A stretch of DNA of 64,000 nucleotides from Cytobacillus kochii (GCF_020171845.1 NZ_JAIVAM010000010.1:62001-126000), one strand, 5' to 3'. Positions 47,432 to 56,450 are shown, numbered from the stretch's first letter. Made by a program: numbers and translations. Notes: a model not told the origin generated them from the sequence alone.

Positions 47432-48088
47432 TTATTTAGAAACGCTTTTATCAATATGCATAAGGACGCCATCAAGTCCTTTTTTTATATGCTGTCTGAT
47501 ATATTCTTGTGCTCCTTTTTCATCACCGCTAAATAATAAGTCTATAATTCTTTCATGTTCTTCTACTAATGTAGGATAGAAGTTTTCCTTTACCATATTA
47601 CTACGCATATAATGAATCTTTGCCCGAATCATTTCTAATAGCTCTGTTAGCTGTTTATTCTTTGAGGCATAAATAATAATATCATGAAAGGCTTGGTCGA
47701 GCTTACCGAGTTCAATTATATCTTTCTTTTCATTTGCCTGATAACTAGCTACTAAATTCTTCTGTAACTTTTCTTTCTCATTCTCTGATATATTATGAAT
47801 AGCTAAGCTGATCGCAAGAGCTTCTAGACTTTCTCTACATTGGAAAAGATCCACTACATCTTGAACCGTCGGTGTATAAACCTTTACATAGCCATCATTA
47901 TATACAAGAAGACCATCTTGAATAAGCATTCGAATCGCTTCTCTAACGGGTCCTCTACTTATGCCTAATTTACTTGCCGCTTTTGCTTCTACAATTCTCT
48001 CAGAAGGTTGATAAACCCCTTCAAGAATTTCGCTCTTAATTATATGATATGCCTGTTGATGCAGAGACTCAGGTTTAACGATACGCAT
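47432..48088 (-). CDS. GntR/FadR-family transcriptional regulator
   Basis: A 218-aa regulator: winged HTH at residues about 8-70 (KSEILEGVYQPSERIVEAKA, SRGPVREAIRMLIQDGLL) and a C-terminal all-helical FCD ligand domain. GGAGG lies nine bases before the ATG at 48088; an in-frame TTG at 48097 overlaps that site. The FCD group usually senses organic acids. It is upstream of, and on the same strand as, the phenylalanine/oxoacid dehydrogenase operon, separated by about 700 bp and a terminator, so a link is possible but unproven. Confidence 0.9.
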   Translation of the reverse strand: MRIVKPESLHQQAYHIIKSEILEGVYQPSERIVEAKAASKLGISRGPVREAIRMLIQDGLLVYNDGYVKVYTPTVQDVVDLFQCRESLEALAISLAIHNISENEKEKLQKNLVASYQANEKKDIIELGKLDQAFHDIIIYASKNKQLTELLEMIRAKIHYMRSNMVKENFYPTLVEEHERIIDLLFSGDEKGAQEYIRQHIKKGLDGVLMHIDKSVSK

Positions 48089-48207
48089 AAATTGCAACCT
48101 CCATTACAAACTTCGCCAATTAATAAACTTTATTATAGCAGAATTTTATTTAAAAATTTTGATATTTGATAGCATGTGAGATAATTCTGCTGTATTTCAA
48201 CAAAATT

Positions 48208-48233
48208 AAAAGCGCTCTAAAACTTAGAGCGCT
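48208..48233 (-). terminator. yuiA terminator
   Basis: Perfect stem AGCGCTCTA/TAGAGCGCT followed by TTTTAATTTT on the minus strand. Confidence 0.85.
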
Positions 48234-48260
48234 ATCATTACATCTTATTCATTTGCTGAA

Positions 48261-48383
48261 TTATTTTTCATGTTTACCAGAACCACCGCAACAAGCACAT
48301 GTTTCCGATCCTCCAAGGATCAGTTGGAAATACCCTTGACCTGCACAATAGATACAAACTTTAGATTCATTTTTTACTGCCAT
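48261..48383 (-). CDS. yuiA: YuiA-like small zinc-finger protein, 40 aa
   Basis: A short frame reading MAVKNESKVCIYCAGQGYFQ, then LILGGSETCACCGGSGKHEK. It has two cysteine pairs of the DnaJ-like CxxCxGxG type (CIYCAGQG, CACCGGSG), as in B. subtilis YuiA. AAGGGAG precedes the ATG and a perfect terminator follows. It lies between yuiB and yumB homologues, as expected. It probably binds one zinc; the role is unknown. Confidence 0.85.
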   Translation of the reverse strand: MAVKNESKVCIYCAGQGYFQLILGGSETCACCGGSGKHEK

Positions 48384-48547
48384 GTTGTTCATCTCCCTTG
48401 GAATAATTGAATTTTCTGATAATAACTAAATAATACAGAAAAATATCAAAAATGGAAAGGTTCAAAAAACAGTAAAAACCCTTTATGTAAACGCATACAA
48501 GCATTATTATCTTTCTTATGCTTTAAATTATGCAATATATCACGAGG

Positions 48548-49036
48548 TTACAAAAATAATTTATAAGCAGTGTATCCAAATTGATCTCCGGGATTAATGT
48601 CATCAATTAATGTTTTGTTGTTATGATTGAGGTTCTCCCATATATACTGAATCATGACTGAAGTTGGTTGATGATGAATAAGTTCCAGTGGATCCATAAA
48701 TTGGACATCATCTAATTCTTTGTCTTCTATTACAATTGTCTGATTTGTATCAGCTTCCAAAAGAAAAATGACCATATTATCGCTAATTTCCCCTTTAATC
48801 ACACCCGTACGAAGACCTATCATCTCTTTCACACGACAAGATAGCCCAGTTTCTTCCTTCACTTCTCTAATAATTGCCTCATCTGCTGTTTCATCTTGCT
48901 CTACAAAACCGGCAGGTAATGACCATTTTCCTTTTAAACCACCGTATTTCTTGTTTACAACTAACCATTCTTTACTTTCATTGATTAAAAGACCACTAAC
49001 CCCAATCCATACTTTACCTCTATCGGCTTTTCCCAT
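48548..49036 (-). CDS. Nudix hydrolase
   Basis: A 162-aa enzyme with a complete Nudix box at residues 43-65 (GFVEQDETADEAIIREVKEE then TGL), matching Gx5Ex7REUxEExGU. It would hydrolyse a nucleoside diphosphate linked to another group; the substrate is not evident. Preceded by an AGGAGAGAT ribosome site. It stands between yuiA and yumB on the same strand. Confidence 0.93.
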   Translation of the reverse strand: MGKADRGKVWIGVSGLLINESKEWLVVNKKYGGLKGKWSLPAGFVEQDETADEAIIREVKEETGLSCRVKEMIGLRTGVIKGEISDNMVIFLLEADTNQTIVIEDKELDDVQFMDPLELIHHQPTSVMIQYIWENLNHNNKTLIDDINPGDQFGYTAYKLFL

Positions 49037-49064
49037 TTTATCTCTCCTTAGATGAATTAATCTA

Positions 49065-49097
49065 TAAAAAAAAGAGCAAACATATCGTTTGCCCTCT
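49065..49097 (-). terminator. yumB terminator
   Basis: Hairpin AGAGGGCAAAC/GTTTGCTCT with a one- or two-base bulge and a nine-T run on the minus strand. Confidence 0.88.
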
Positions 49098-49110
49098 TAT
49101 ATTTAACGCA

Positions 49111-50325
49111 TTAAAGAACGTTGAATTTACCTTTTTTCGCAACTAATGAAGCGCCACCGATCATTAATAATGCACGGTTATCAACCATCTTCTTCATAAA
49201 TGAAGCCTTTTTACCAACCACTTTTTTACCAAATACAACACCAATCGCATCATCTTCACCTAAAGAACATACTGTACCTTTGTTATCAAAAGTAAATGTC
49301 CATAGTTCTTTATTTTGAATAAGTGCAGCAATATTTTTTGCAACTAATTCACCTTGTTGCATAGCAATTTGTGCAGTTGGCGGATAAGGGCGATTAATTT
49401 CTTCATTAATTACTAATGAACTATCACCAATAACAAAGATATTGTCATGGCCAGGTGCTCTTAAGTTCTCATCCACTTTTATACGTCCACGCATGGCTTC
49501 GAATCCTGATTTTTCAATAATGGCATTCCCACGAATACCAGCAGCCCAGATTACAGTACCTGCTTTAATTTCTTCTACATCATCTTCGCCTTTAGCTACG
49601 ATAATACCATCTGGTGTACCTTCTTTAATCGCTGTGCCAATACGGAATTGAACACCTTTCTTCTCAAGATGAGCAACAGCATATTCAACTAATTCAGGAT
49701 CAAATCCTGGTAATACCATTGGAGCTGCCTCAACACATACAATCTTCACCTTTTCAAAAGGTACATCATATTCTTTGCATAATTCAGGAATACGGTTACC
49801 TAATTCCCCAAGGAACTCGATACCTGTGAAACCAGCACCACCAACAACGATTGATAGGCGCGTATCATCTTTTACTTCTTCTGTATTATAAGTAGCAAAT
49901 TGATACTCGATATGCTCACGAATTTGGCGCGCAGAATTGATATTAGAGATAGAGAAAGCGTATTCTTTCAATCCTTTAATACCAAATGTTTCAGATTCTC
50001 CACCTAGTGCAACTACTAGATAATCATATTCAAGCTCACCTTTTTCAAGTAGAACTTTCTTCTCATCTGTTTTAATTTCAACAGCAGTGCCTTTTACAAA
50101 CTCAACTTTACCGTTGTCAATTACTTTACTTATATCATAACGTACACGGTCGTGATGTAATGTACCAGCAGATGCTTCATGTAACCAAGTTGTTTCATAA
50201 TGGTAATCATTTTTATTCACAAGAATAATTTCAGCATCATTTGCTCCGATTTGTTTCTGCAAACGAGTTGCAGTCATTAATCCACCGTAACCTGCACCTA
50301 AAATAACGATTTTTGGCTTTTTCAA
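49111..50325 (-). CDS. yumB: Type II NADH dehydrogenase-like protein, YumB
   Basis: A 404-aa flavoprotein: FAD motif [17 protein letters not shown] at the N-terminus, NAD motif [19 protein letters not shown] near residue 160, and FVIGDSSLV before the C-terminus. It transfers electrons from NADH to quinone at the membrane surface without pumping protons. The ORF is open to 50340, but a TTG at 50325 reads [12 protein letters not shown] and aligns with the B. subtilis start; GGTGG precedes it. It is divergent from yumC, with a Fur-like palindrome between them. Confidence 0.92.
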   Translation of the reverse strand: MKKPKIVILGAGYGGLMTATRLQKQIGANDAEIILVNKNDYHYETTWLHEASAGTLHHDRVRYDISKVIDNGKVEFVKGTAVEIKTDEKKVLLEKGELEYDYLVVALGGESETFGIKGLKEYAFSISNINSARQIREHIEYQFATYNTEEVKDDTRLSIVVGGAGFTGIEFLGELGNRIPELCKEYDVPFEKVKIVCVEAAPMVLPGFDPELVEYAVAHLEKKGVQFRIGTAIKEGTPDGIIVAKGEDDVEEIKAGTVIWAAGIRGNAIIEKSGFEAMRGRIKVDENLRAPGHDNIFVIGDSSLVINEEINRPYPPTAQIAMQQGELVAKNIAALIQNKELWTFTFDNKGTVCSLGEDDAIGVVFGKKVVGKKASFMKKMVDNRALLMIGGASLVAKKGKFNVL

Positions 50326-50756
50326 GTGTATCACTTCCACCTTTAATATATTTTATAGTACTTCTTATCTCCTATTTTTCATAAAATAAAAGATTGTGAT
50401 ATTCTTCACTAATACGGACAAAAAAATGTTCGAAAAATGTCACAAAAAATTAATAAATATATCTTCTATTACATAGTATTCCTTTTCTATCTTATTTTCA
50501 AGCTAAATTGACACTTTAAGAATTTTAAGATTTTTTAATTTGATAATGATTATCAATACTATAAAATCAACATTGGTACCGCTTTCACATTTTACCTTTC
50601 TAAAGGAAATTTAACCGTATTTTTCTAGTCAACGCTGATTTTTAAAAGATCATTTGATGGTACATCTTTTCCTCATGCAACACCAAATGATACAGAATAG
50701 TCTAATATTATGGTAAACTAATTAAAACACCATAAATATACTTAGGGGGAATCACT
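50326..50756. other. Divergent yumB-yumC control region
   Basis: About 430 bp without a gene. It contains the palindrome at 50541-50555. A TTGACA at 50508 on the plus strand has no good -10 partner, so I do not define a promoter. Confidence 0.55.
50541..50555. promoter_or_regulatory. Perfect Fur-type 7-1-7 palindrome
   Basis: TGATAATGATTATCA equals the Bacillus Fur-box core (7-1-7). It lies about 200 bp from both the yumB and yumC starts, so iron may control one or both. Confidence 0.7.
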
Positions 50757-51746
50757 TTGACTGAACAGAAGATTTACGACATCACGATTATCGGCGGGGG
50801 TCCAACTGGGCTATTCACCGCTTTTTACGGTGGGATGAGACAAGCATCTGTTAACATTATTGAAAGCTTACCTCAACTAGGTGGACAGCTTTCTGCCCTT
50901 TATCCAGAAAAATATATCTACGATGTTGCAGGATTTCCGAAAATCCGCGCACAAGAGTTAATAGATAATCTTGTTGAACAGATGGACAAATTTGATCCGA
51001 CTATTTCTTTAGAACAATCTGTACAAACATTGGAAAAACTAGCAGATGGTACATTGAAAATTACGACAGATAAAGATGTCCACTTTTCAAAATCTGTCAT
51101 TATTACTGCTGGTAACGGCGCATTCCAACCCCGTCGTTTAGAATTGGAAAGTGCAAAAGAATACGAAGGAAAAAACCTTCATTATTTTATTAACGACCTC
51201 AATCATTTTGCCGGAAAAAGAGTCGTTATATTTGGTGGAGGCGATTCAGCAGTGGACTGGGCTTTAATGCTTGAACCTATCGCAGAAAAAGTTACAATCG
51301 TTCACCGCAGAGATAAATTCCGTGCACATGAACATAGTGTAGAAAACCTTGAAAACTCTAAAGTTGATATCAAAACACCATATATTCCAGCTGAATTAGT
51401 CGGTGATGAAAGCGGTGTAAGCCAAGTAATCCTTGAAAAAGTAGGCGAAGAAGAGAAAGAAGTTATCGATGTCGATGCAGTTATTGTTAACTATGGTTTT
51501 GTCTCTTCATTAGGTCCAATTAAAGAATGGGGCTTTGACATTCAAAAGAACTCTATCGTTGTAAACCAAAAAATGGAAACAAATATTGAAGGTGTTTATG
51601 CTGCTGGAGATATTTGTACTTACGATGGAAAAGTAAAATTAATTGCATGTGGGTTTGGTGAAGCACCAGTCGCAGTTAGTCACGCTAAAACATATATTGA
51701 CCCTAAAGCAAGAGTACAACCTAAACATAGTACTTCAATGTTTTAA
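50757..51746 (+). CDS. yumC: Ferredoxin/flavodoxin-NADP+ reductase, type 2 (YumC)
   Basis: A 329-aa thioredoxin reductase-like flavoprotein lacking the redox CxxC: FAD motif [23 protein letters not shown] motif [17 protein letters not shown] near residue 155, and [24 protein letters not shown] at about 280-305 (given here in part: [10 protein letters not shown]). It passes electrons between NADPH and ferredoxin or flavodoxin and is essential in B. subtilis. A TTG start follows TTAGGGGGA. It has its own terminator. Confidence 0.95.
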   Translation: MTEQKIYDITIIGGGPTGLFTAFYGGMRQASVNIIESLPQLGGQLSALYPEKYIYDVAGFPKIRAQELIDNLVEQMDKFDPTISLEQSVQTLEKLADGTLKITTDKDVHFSKSVIITAGNGAFQPRRLELESAKEYEGKNLHYFINDLNHFAGKRVVIFGGGDSAVDWALMLEPIAEKVTIVHRRDKFRAHEHSVENLENSKVDIKTPYIPAELVGDESGVSQVILEKVGEEEKEVIDVDAVIVNYGFVSSLGPIKEWGFDIQKNSIVVNQKMETNIEGVYAAGDICTYDGKVKLIACGFGEAPVAVSHAKTYIDPKARVQPKHSTSMF

Positions 51747-51751
51747 AAGAA

Positions 51752-51775
51752 GCCCGGATGATTCCGGGTTTTTTT
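51752..51775 (+). terminator. yumC terminator
   Basis: Hairpin AGCCCGG/CCGGGTT followed by a seven-T run. Confidence 0.9.
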
Positions 51776-51930
51776 ATACCATTAAACCGGAGGAAGTTTT
51801 GACCTTTTCCACATGCTAATACCCACCAATCACACTTCTTGTGGATTAAAAATTAACTTACTGACTTCAAATAATCATGCAAAGTAAAAAAAGACCTTCC
51901 CTTTATAAAGGAAAGATCTCTTCACTAAGA

Positions 51931-52023
51931 TTAGCACTCTTCTGGCGTACCAACCTTTGTTGCGGTTCTAAAAGAAGATCCACAGCCGCAATTGGCAATC
52001 GCATTTGGGTTGTCGATAGTGAA
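51931..52023 (-). pseudogene. 3' fragment of HesB/IscA-type Fe-S protein gene (yutM/sufA) at the prophage attachment site
   Basis: The minus strand reads FTIDNPNAIANCGCGSSF then RTATKVGTPEEC and a stop, the exact end of the A-type Fe-S carrier YutM/SufA, including the CGC cluster ligands. A stop codon lies directly before this piece and the upstream sequence is unrelated. In B. subtilis yutM follows yumC, so the gene is in place but cut. Phage genes start 300 bp further on. The simplest reading is that a prophage inserted into the 3' end of yutM; the 5' part, with a phage-supplied end, should lie beyond the far end of the prophage. Confidence 0.85.
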
Positions 52024-52320
52024 TTAGTCGGTCAGTTAGACGGTAGATTAAACGCGATAATATCAACGTTTGTTTCATTTTTGACGATTGTTATTGTTCG
52101 TTCGGATTAATAACACCGCTCATTCATAGCGATGGACTACGTTATCACCATCTTACCCAAACTTCGGGAATATGACAAGCATTAATCGGTAGTTAGGACA
52201 AAATTTATTCCATTCAAGGTTCCAGGTAACAAAAACAATCTCGCTCAGGAGATTCATTCGACAAAACTCGGCAGTTTGAGCATGACCGCGCGCGAGAGCT
52301 TTCGACTAACTTTCAAAAAA
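52024..52320. other. Prophage end, non-coding
   Basis: About 300 bp between the yutM piece and the first phage-end gene. It holds a probable terminator at 52231-52254 and no gene that I can support. Confidence 0.55.
52231..52254 (-). terminator. Terminator of the OLD-PLD pair
   Basis: Hairpin AATCTC/GAGATT followed by GTTTTTG on the minus strand, downstream of the PLD-like gene. Confidence 0.6.
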
Positions 52321-53163
52321 TTAAAGCAAATTTTTTAATTCTATAAATTTCTTTGCATAAGTTTCAGCAAGTTTACGATTACGTTTTATCTCCATAGATT
52401 CATGATTATATTGAGCTTTTTTAGTCCAATTATAAGAACCACTTATTACTATCTCCAGATCAATCACACAAAATTTATTGTGCATAATGTTTTTAAACAT
52501 CCCTTGTTCTGGGAAACGATATGTCTCAAAATGATCCTCAAAACGAAACCCGTATCTCCTATTAGTATCATCATCAATTACTATAACTTGTATATTTAAA
52601 CCCTCGGTCTTTTTTTTGATCAATTCATTAAATAAGATTTGGTCGGTAAACCACGCTACAGCAACCCAAATTGTAAATTTAGCTTTTTTTATTTCTTCAA
52701 TAATCTGATTTTGGATATCTTCAAAATATGCCTTAAGTTCGACTGGTTCTTCATAAGTGTCATAACCACTCACACAATATCCGTCTTTTATTTTTTCTAT
52801 GCTATAGCTATTGGATTTAATTATTTTATTCAGACTAGCAATAAATACTTCCTCTTCTGAACCTTCAATTGTATTTTGGTCTATTTGAATTAACGCGGCA
52901 TTAATAAATACTTCCATAAATTCTGTAAGCTTTTTAGAATTATTTATTTTTTTCAATCTATTAGCAACATACTCTTTCCTACTCTTTTTACCCCCATATA
53001 ATTCATTACCTACAAACCCCTTACTCATACTATACATATCTTCAAATCCAATAGATTCGAATAATTTCACTAACTGAGGACCGCTAAAGTAAAACAACCC
53101 GTCTCCTTTACCACACGCTATGAAATCTTTTAACTTATCCAGTGTATATACCTTTAAATTCAA
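52321..53163 (-). CDS. PLD-like nuclease-domain protein in the prophage-end accessory pair
   Basis: A 280-aa protein. The C-terminal half (residues about 145-280) is a single phospholipase D-like domain with the HKD motif HNKFCVIDLEIVISGSYN, as in dimeric PLD-family nucleases. The N-terminal 140 residues are helical, without a recognised family. The upstream gene, 61 bases away on the same strand, is an OLD-family ATPase. A TTG at 53163 follows a run of ten G and AG; the ATG at 53181 lies before the G run and lacks a ribosome site. Base composition is AT-rich compared with the phage tail genes. Probable nuclease effector (inference). Confidence 0.8.
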   Translation of the reverse strand: MNLKVYTLDKLKDFIACGKGDGLFYFSGPQLVKLFESIGFEDMYSMSKGFVGNELYGGKKSRKEYVANRLKKINNSKKLTEFMEVFINAALIQIDQNTIEGSEEEVFIASLNKIIKSNSYSIEKIKDGYCVSGYDTYEEPVELKAYFEDIQNQIIEEIKKAKFTIWVAVAWFTDQILFNELIKKKTEGLNIQVIVIDDDTNRRYGFRFEDHFETYRFPEQGMFKNIMHNKFCVIDLEIVISGSYNWTKKAQYNHESMEIKRNRKLAETYAKKFIELKNLL

Positions 53164-53224
53164 GTTTCTCCCCCCCCCCATTTCATATCAGTTATGTACG
53201 ACTCCTCAAAAAATTCATGTTATA

Positions 53225-54928
53225 TCAAGTGTTCCAACTGTCTATTACTTTTATCAGAGCGTTAATTTTATCCGATAAATCCAAATGATTGTTAAGATCA
53301 TTTTCGTTAAGCAAAGGTATAATTCCTCTCGCAAAAGCCACTTTACTCCTCTCATATTTTGTCCCTTCACCTTTTTTAATTAAATCCAAATAATCTTTTA
53401 TGTTCATATACCTAGTAAAGTCTTCTTTAACTTCCTTATTATAATAGTTATGTATAACCTTCTGAGGGATATAATTTTCTATTTCCTTTCCTTTTGTTAT
53501 CCAAACTAGAGAATCTGCCTCTTCAAATTCTTTTCTGATTCTCTTTTTTGTATCATTAATTTTACTTCCTTGAGACCTTTTATCACTATCAATAACAATT
53601 GCACAATTCCTATTAGCTAATAACAAATTTATTAACTCATTTTCCTCATCCGCTTCAGTAACTGAGTAATGCGAAAGCAACTTCCCCCCATAGTATACAA
53701 TTTGATATTGATTACCCTCAGTGAACTTTCCTTTTCCAAATACTTCTAACCATTTATTTATGTACATTCTATCAGTTGGCCCCTCAACCCAAATAATGCC
53801 GTTAGACTGTAGCAAATCGCTCGCTTTGATATCTAGATCCTTTAATATATTGTTACTATCTTTATAATCCAATGTAGTTTTTGGTATAATTTTGTTATCT
53901 ACGTTCCTTAAATGAATCAAGCTAGTATTCGGATTACCGCTAAACATGTTAATTGGTATATGGGAATGTGTTGTAAGGAAAATGGTTGTTCCGTGATTAA
54001 TTGCCCATTCATATATAAAGTTAAATAAATTTCTTTGAAGTAAAGGATGCAAGTTATTCTCCAATTCTTCTAATATGTAATAAATTTCTTTAGAATCTTT
54101 TTTATAAAGTATTGGTAATAAAAGAAGCTGTATTAGCACTAAGATAATTGTTTTTAAACCACTTCCTGATTTTGACAGAGATATTCTTCCTTTATGCTCC
54201 TCTTCTAAGAATATTTCCCACATATATAAATCCTTTTCATACTCAACTTGTTGGACAACAATGTCTGTAAATATTGCATCTGGATAAATAATTTCATTTA
54301 AATAATTTAATAGATCTCTTTCTACAATTTTACTATCTAAAGTACTAAGGTTAATAAATTTATTAACAATATTCGTTGCTCCTTCACCATTCATTAATAA
54401 ATCTTTTTGCTTGTCTTCTTCCTCAGGAACTATGTTACGTTCAGCTCCAAGTCTTAGAACTGTTATTGTTATTTTTCCTATAATATGATTCGCCAACTTA
54501 TCCCAGTGAGCCTTATGAGATACATCAAACTTCCCGTTTTTAAATTTAGTGAACTCTCCATTTACCGAAATTCTATTTGAGAAATCAGTTTTAGGGGTTA
54601 ATTTAAAGTGGAATATCTCCCCGATAAACCTCATTCCAAATTCTCTATGGTTTCCTCTAATGTCACCGCCCCCTATATTTAGATCAAAACAAGCTTCAAT
54701 CTCTTTATTAGTTAACTTATAACCAATAACTATTTCATTAAAATCTTTCTTATTTTTATTGAAGGTGTTCTTATTAGTTGCGTAAGATAAAATATCTAAT
54801 AAACTCGATTTTCCCGAATTATTTCTACCTATTAAAATATTGAAGGGCTTAATCTCTTCAATTCCTACAAAATCTCCTTCAATGAAGCATTTATACCCAT
54901 TTACATATATTGAGTGTAATTTAACCAT
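53225..54928 (-). CDS. OLD-family ATP-dependent endonuclease (ABC-type ATPase + TOPRIM)
   Basis: A 567-aa protein. N-terminal ABC-type ATPase: Walker A GRNNSGKS at 34-41, signature-like SLSKSGSGLKTII, Walker B YYILEELENNLHP, and LTTHSHIPINMF. The C-terminal TOPRIM part has IIWVEGPTDRMYINKW and AIVIDSDKR, giving the Glu and DxD metal residues. This is the architecture of OLD nucleases such as GajA or P2 OLD, which act in phage exclusion. There is no UvrD-like helicase next to it; the partner is a PLD-like protein. AAGGAGGGG precedes the ATG, and a probable own promoter suggests expression in the lysogen. Confidence 0.9.
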   Translation of the reverse strand: MVKLHSIYVNGYKCFIEGDFVGIEEIKPFNILIGRNNSGKSSLLDILSYATNKNTFNKNKKDFNEIVIGYKLTNKEIEACFDLNIGGGDIRGNHREFGMRFIGEIFHFKLTPKTDFSNRISVNGEFTKFKNGKFDVSHKAHWDKLANHIIGKITITVLRLGAERNIVPEEEDKQKDLLMNGEGATNIVNKFINLSTLDSKIVERDLLNYLNEIIYPDAIFTDIVVQQVEYEKDLYMWEIFLEEEHKGRISLSKSGSGLKTIILVLIQLLLLPILYKKDSKEIYYILEELENNLHPLLQRNLFNFIYEWAINHGTTIFLTTHSHIPINMFSGNPNTSLIHLRNVDNKIIPKTTLDYKDSNNILKDLDIKASDLLQSNGIIWVEGPTDRMYINKWLEVFGKGKFTEGNQYQIVYYGGKLLSHYSVTEADEENELINLLLANRNCAIVIDSDKRSQGSKINDTKKRIRKEFEEADSLVWITKGKEIENYIPQKVIHNYYNKEVKEDFTRYMNIKDYLDLIKKGEGTKYERSKVAFARGIIPLLNENDLNNHLDLSDKINALIKVIDSWNT

Positions 54929-54948
54929 TCTACCCCTCCTTTTGCATA

Positions 54949-54957
54949 ATTATACCA
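54949..54957 (-). promoter_or_regulatory. Extended -10 promoter element before the OLD gene
   Basis: TGGTATAAT on the minus strand, 20 bases upstream of the OLD start codon, with no good -35. The leader would be very short. Tentative. Confidence 0.4.
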
Positions 54958-55025
54958 TATATATAGTAAAAGATGACTAATTCTATCAAGACTTAGGAGT
55001 TTCGTATATAAAAGATTGATCCCCA

Positions 55026-55046
55026 ACCGTTTAGGTCAGGGCGTTT
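55026..55046 (-). terminator. Possible terminator of the phage lysis genes
   Basis: Stem CCCTGACC/GGTTGGGG (two G:U pairs) ten bases after the holin gene; the T-run is weak. Confidence 0.5.
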
Positions 55047-55055
55047 TATTTTCGT

Positions 55056-55265
55056 CTATTCTTCTCGCGCTTTCTTCGTCACGTCGTTATTTTTCCAGTA
55101 GCTCCAAAGCGCAGTCCCGCCGAGGAATGCAAGCGAAATAAACTCGCTCACGCCCGCTTCGTCGACCGGAATCACGCTTAAGCCCGCCATTTCTAAGCCC
55201 GCGTTAATTAGCGCCAAAAGTAAAAGCACGAATCTGCTGACCGTGCCTGCCGAAATTCTATTCAT
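55056..55265 (-). CDS. Phage holin, XhlB/SPP1 type
   Basis: A 69-aa protein with two hydrophobic segments (residues about 10-30 and 40-55) and a charged tail WKNNDVTKKAREE, matching the XhlB/SPP1 holin family. It would form membrane lesions that let the amidase reach the wall. Its start overlaps the amidase stop by one base. Confidence 0.87.
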   Translation of the reverse strand: MNRISAGTVSRFVLLLLALINAGLEMAGLSVIPVDEAGVSEFISLAFLGGTALWSYWKNNDVTKKAREE

Positions 55266-56068
55266 TATTTAGCCTCCTTCGCAATATAAGGCGCATAGCC
55301 CGCTTTCTTCGCTTTCGCCGCCAAGTCGTCCGCATTATCTTTCTTGCTGAACGCGCCGAGCTGTACTTTATATAGCGCGCCATCCTTCGATGCAAACGCG
55401 TCAAATCCTTTAGCCTTCGCTTGCTTGACGAGAGCATCCGCATTAGCCTTCTTACTAAACGCGCCAATTTGAACCTTGAATAAGCTGCCTTTGCTTGGCG
55501 CTGGCTTCGGCTTGCTTGCCGTCTGTTTCTTCGCTAGCTTGAAAGCCTTCGCGATGCCTGCTGCATGCCCCTGCGCAACTGCTTCGATAAATGACGCTTG
55601 CTTTAGCTTTGCCGCGTCCGCTGCTTTATCGATGAACAAGGATTCCGTTAATACTGCCGGCATGCGTGATTCGCGTAGAACGTGATAGTTAGCGCGCTTC
55701 TTGCCTCGGTCGCGAACGCCATCAATTCGTTTCATAATTTCGCTATGAATGGCGTCCTGAAACTTCTGCGTACCCGCGCCAACTGTCGTATAGACGTAGT
55801 CCTCGTAGCCCGTGCCACCGCCTGCGTTAATATGAACGGAGACAAATAAGTCTGCGCCCCAAGCGTTCGCCGCGTCCGTCCGTTGCTTAAGCGACAGTGA
55901 TTGGTCGCCCGTTCTGCTGTACTTAATAGTCGCGCCTTTATAATCGTTCGCGAGAATAGCACCGACACGCTTAGCGATTGTCAGCGTCAAGTCCTTTTCG
56001 CGCAAGCCATTGCCGACCGCTCCTGGATCGTTACCGCCATGTCCTGCGTCAATAAATACTTTTACCAT
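55265..56068 (-). CDS. N-acetylmuramoyl-L-alanine amidase (Amidase_3) with two SPOR repeats
   Basis: A 267-aa endolysin. Residues 1-175 form the zinc amidase_3 domain: VFIDAGHGGNDPGAVG (zinc His), SVHINAGGGTGYEDYVY (zinc His), and VLTESLFIDKAADA (catalytic Glu). Two C-terminal SPOR repeats follow (LFKVQIGAFSKKANADALV and LYKVQLGAFSKKDNADDLA), which bind denuded glycan. No signal peptide, so release depends on the holin. GC-rich codon use is like the other phage lysis genes. Confidence 0.94.
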   Translation of the reverse strand: MVKVFIDAGHGGNDPGAVGNGLREKDLTLTIAKRVGAILANDYKGATIKYSRTGDQSLSLKQRTDAANAWGADLFVSVHINAGGGTGYEDYVYTTVGAGTQKFQDAIHSEIMKRIDGVRDRGKKRANYHVLRESRMPAVLTESLFIDKAADAAKLKQASFIEAVAQGHAAGIAKAFKLAKKQTASKPKPAPSKGSLFKVQIGAFSKKANADALVKQAKAKGFDAFASKDGALYKVQLGAFSKKDNADDLAAKAKKAGYAPYIAKEAK

Positions 56069-56090
56069 ATTACCGCTTCCCTTCGTTATT

Positions 56091-56378
56091 TTATTTGATT
56101 AGCGCAATGAATACCGTTATTAAAAGTCCCGCGACCGTCAGCAACGTTCCCCATACCCACTTCGTGTTCGCCTTCATGTCGCGAATGTCATCGCGAACCT
56201 CTTCCGCCAGTTTAATCGCGAAGTCCGCCTTATCTTCTGCTGAGTCGGCTTTCTCGTCCGCTCTTTCCGCAAGACGTTTGATATCGTTTAAGTTATCCAT
56301 CTTCGTATCAATCCGCACGAGCCATTCGCGTATGTCTGCGATTTTCTCGTTAAGCTCGTGTCCGCTCGGTTCCGCCAT
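56091..56378 (-). CDS. XhlA-type phage protein
   Basis: A 95-aa protein with an N-terminal coiled coil (ELNEKIADIREWLVRIDTK and onward to about residue 70) and a single C-terminal membrane helix (WVWGTLLTVAGLLITVFIAL). This matches XhlA/haemolysin-type lysis-associated proteins of PBSX-like phages. The ATG at 56378 is downstream of AAAGGAGGTG. It is the first gene of the XhlA-amidase-XhlB lysis set. Confidence 0.87.
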   Translation of the reverse strand: MAEPSGHELNEKIADIREWLVRIDTKMDNLNDIKRLAERADEKADSAEDKADFAIKLAEEVRDDIRDMKANTKWVWGTLLTVAGLLITVFIALIK

Positions 56379-56406
56379 ATTGCGTTTCACCTCCTTTAAG
56401 GCACGC

Positions 56407-56450
56407 GAAAAAGACGCCCGATGATGGGCGCCTAATGCTGCGCAGTTTGT
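56407..56450 (-). repeat. 44-bp duplicated terminator element, copy 1
   Basis: Identical over 44 bases to 61503-61546. On the minus strand it contains the hairpin GGCGCCCATCATCGGGCGTC followed by TTTTTC. It lies after the deacetylase gene and before xhlA. Confidence 0.9.
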
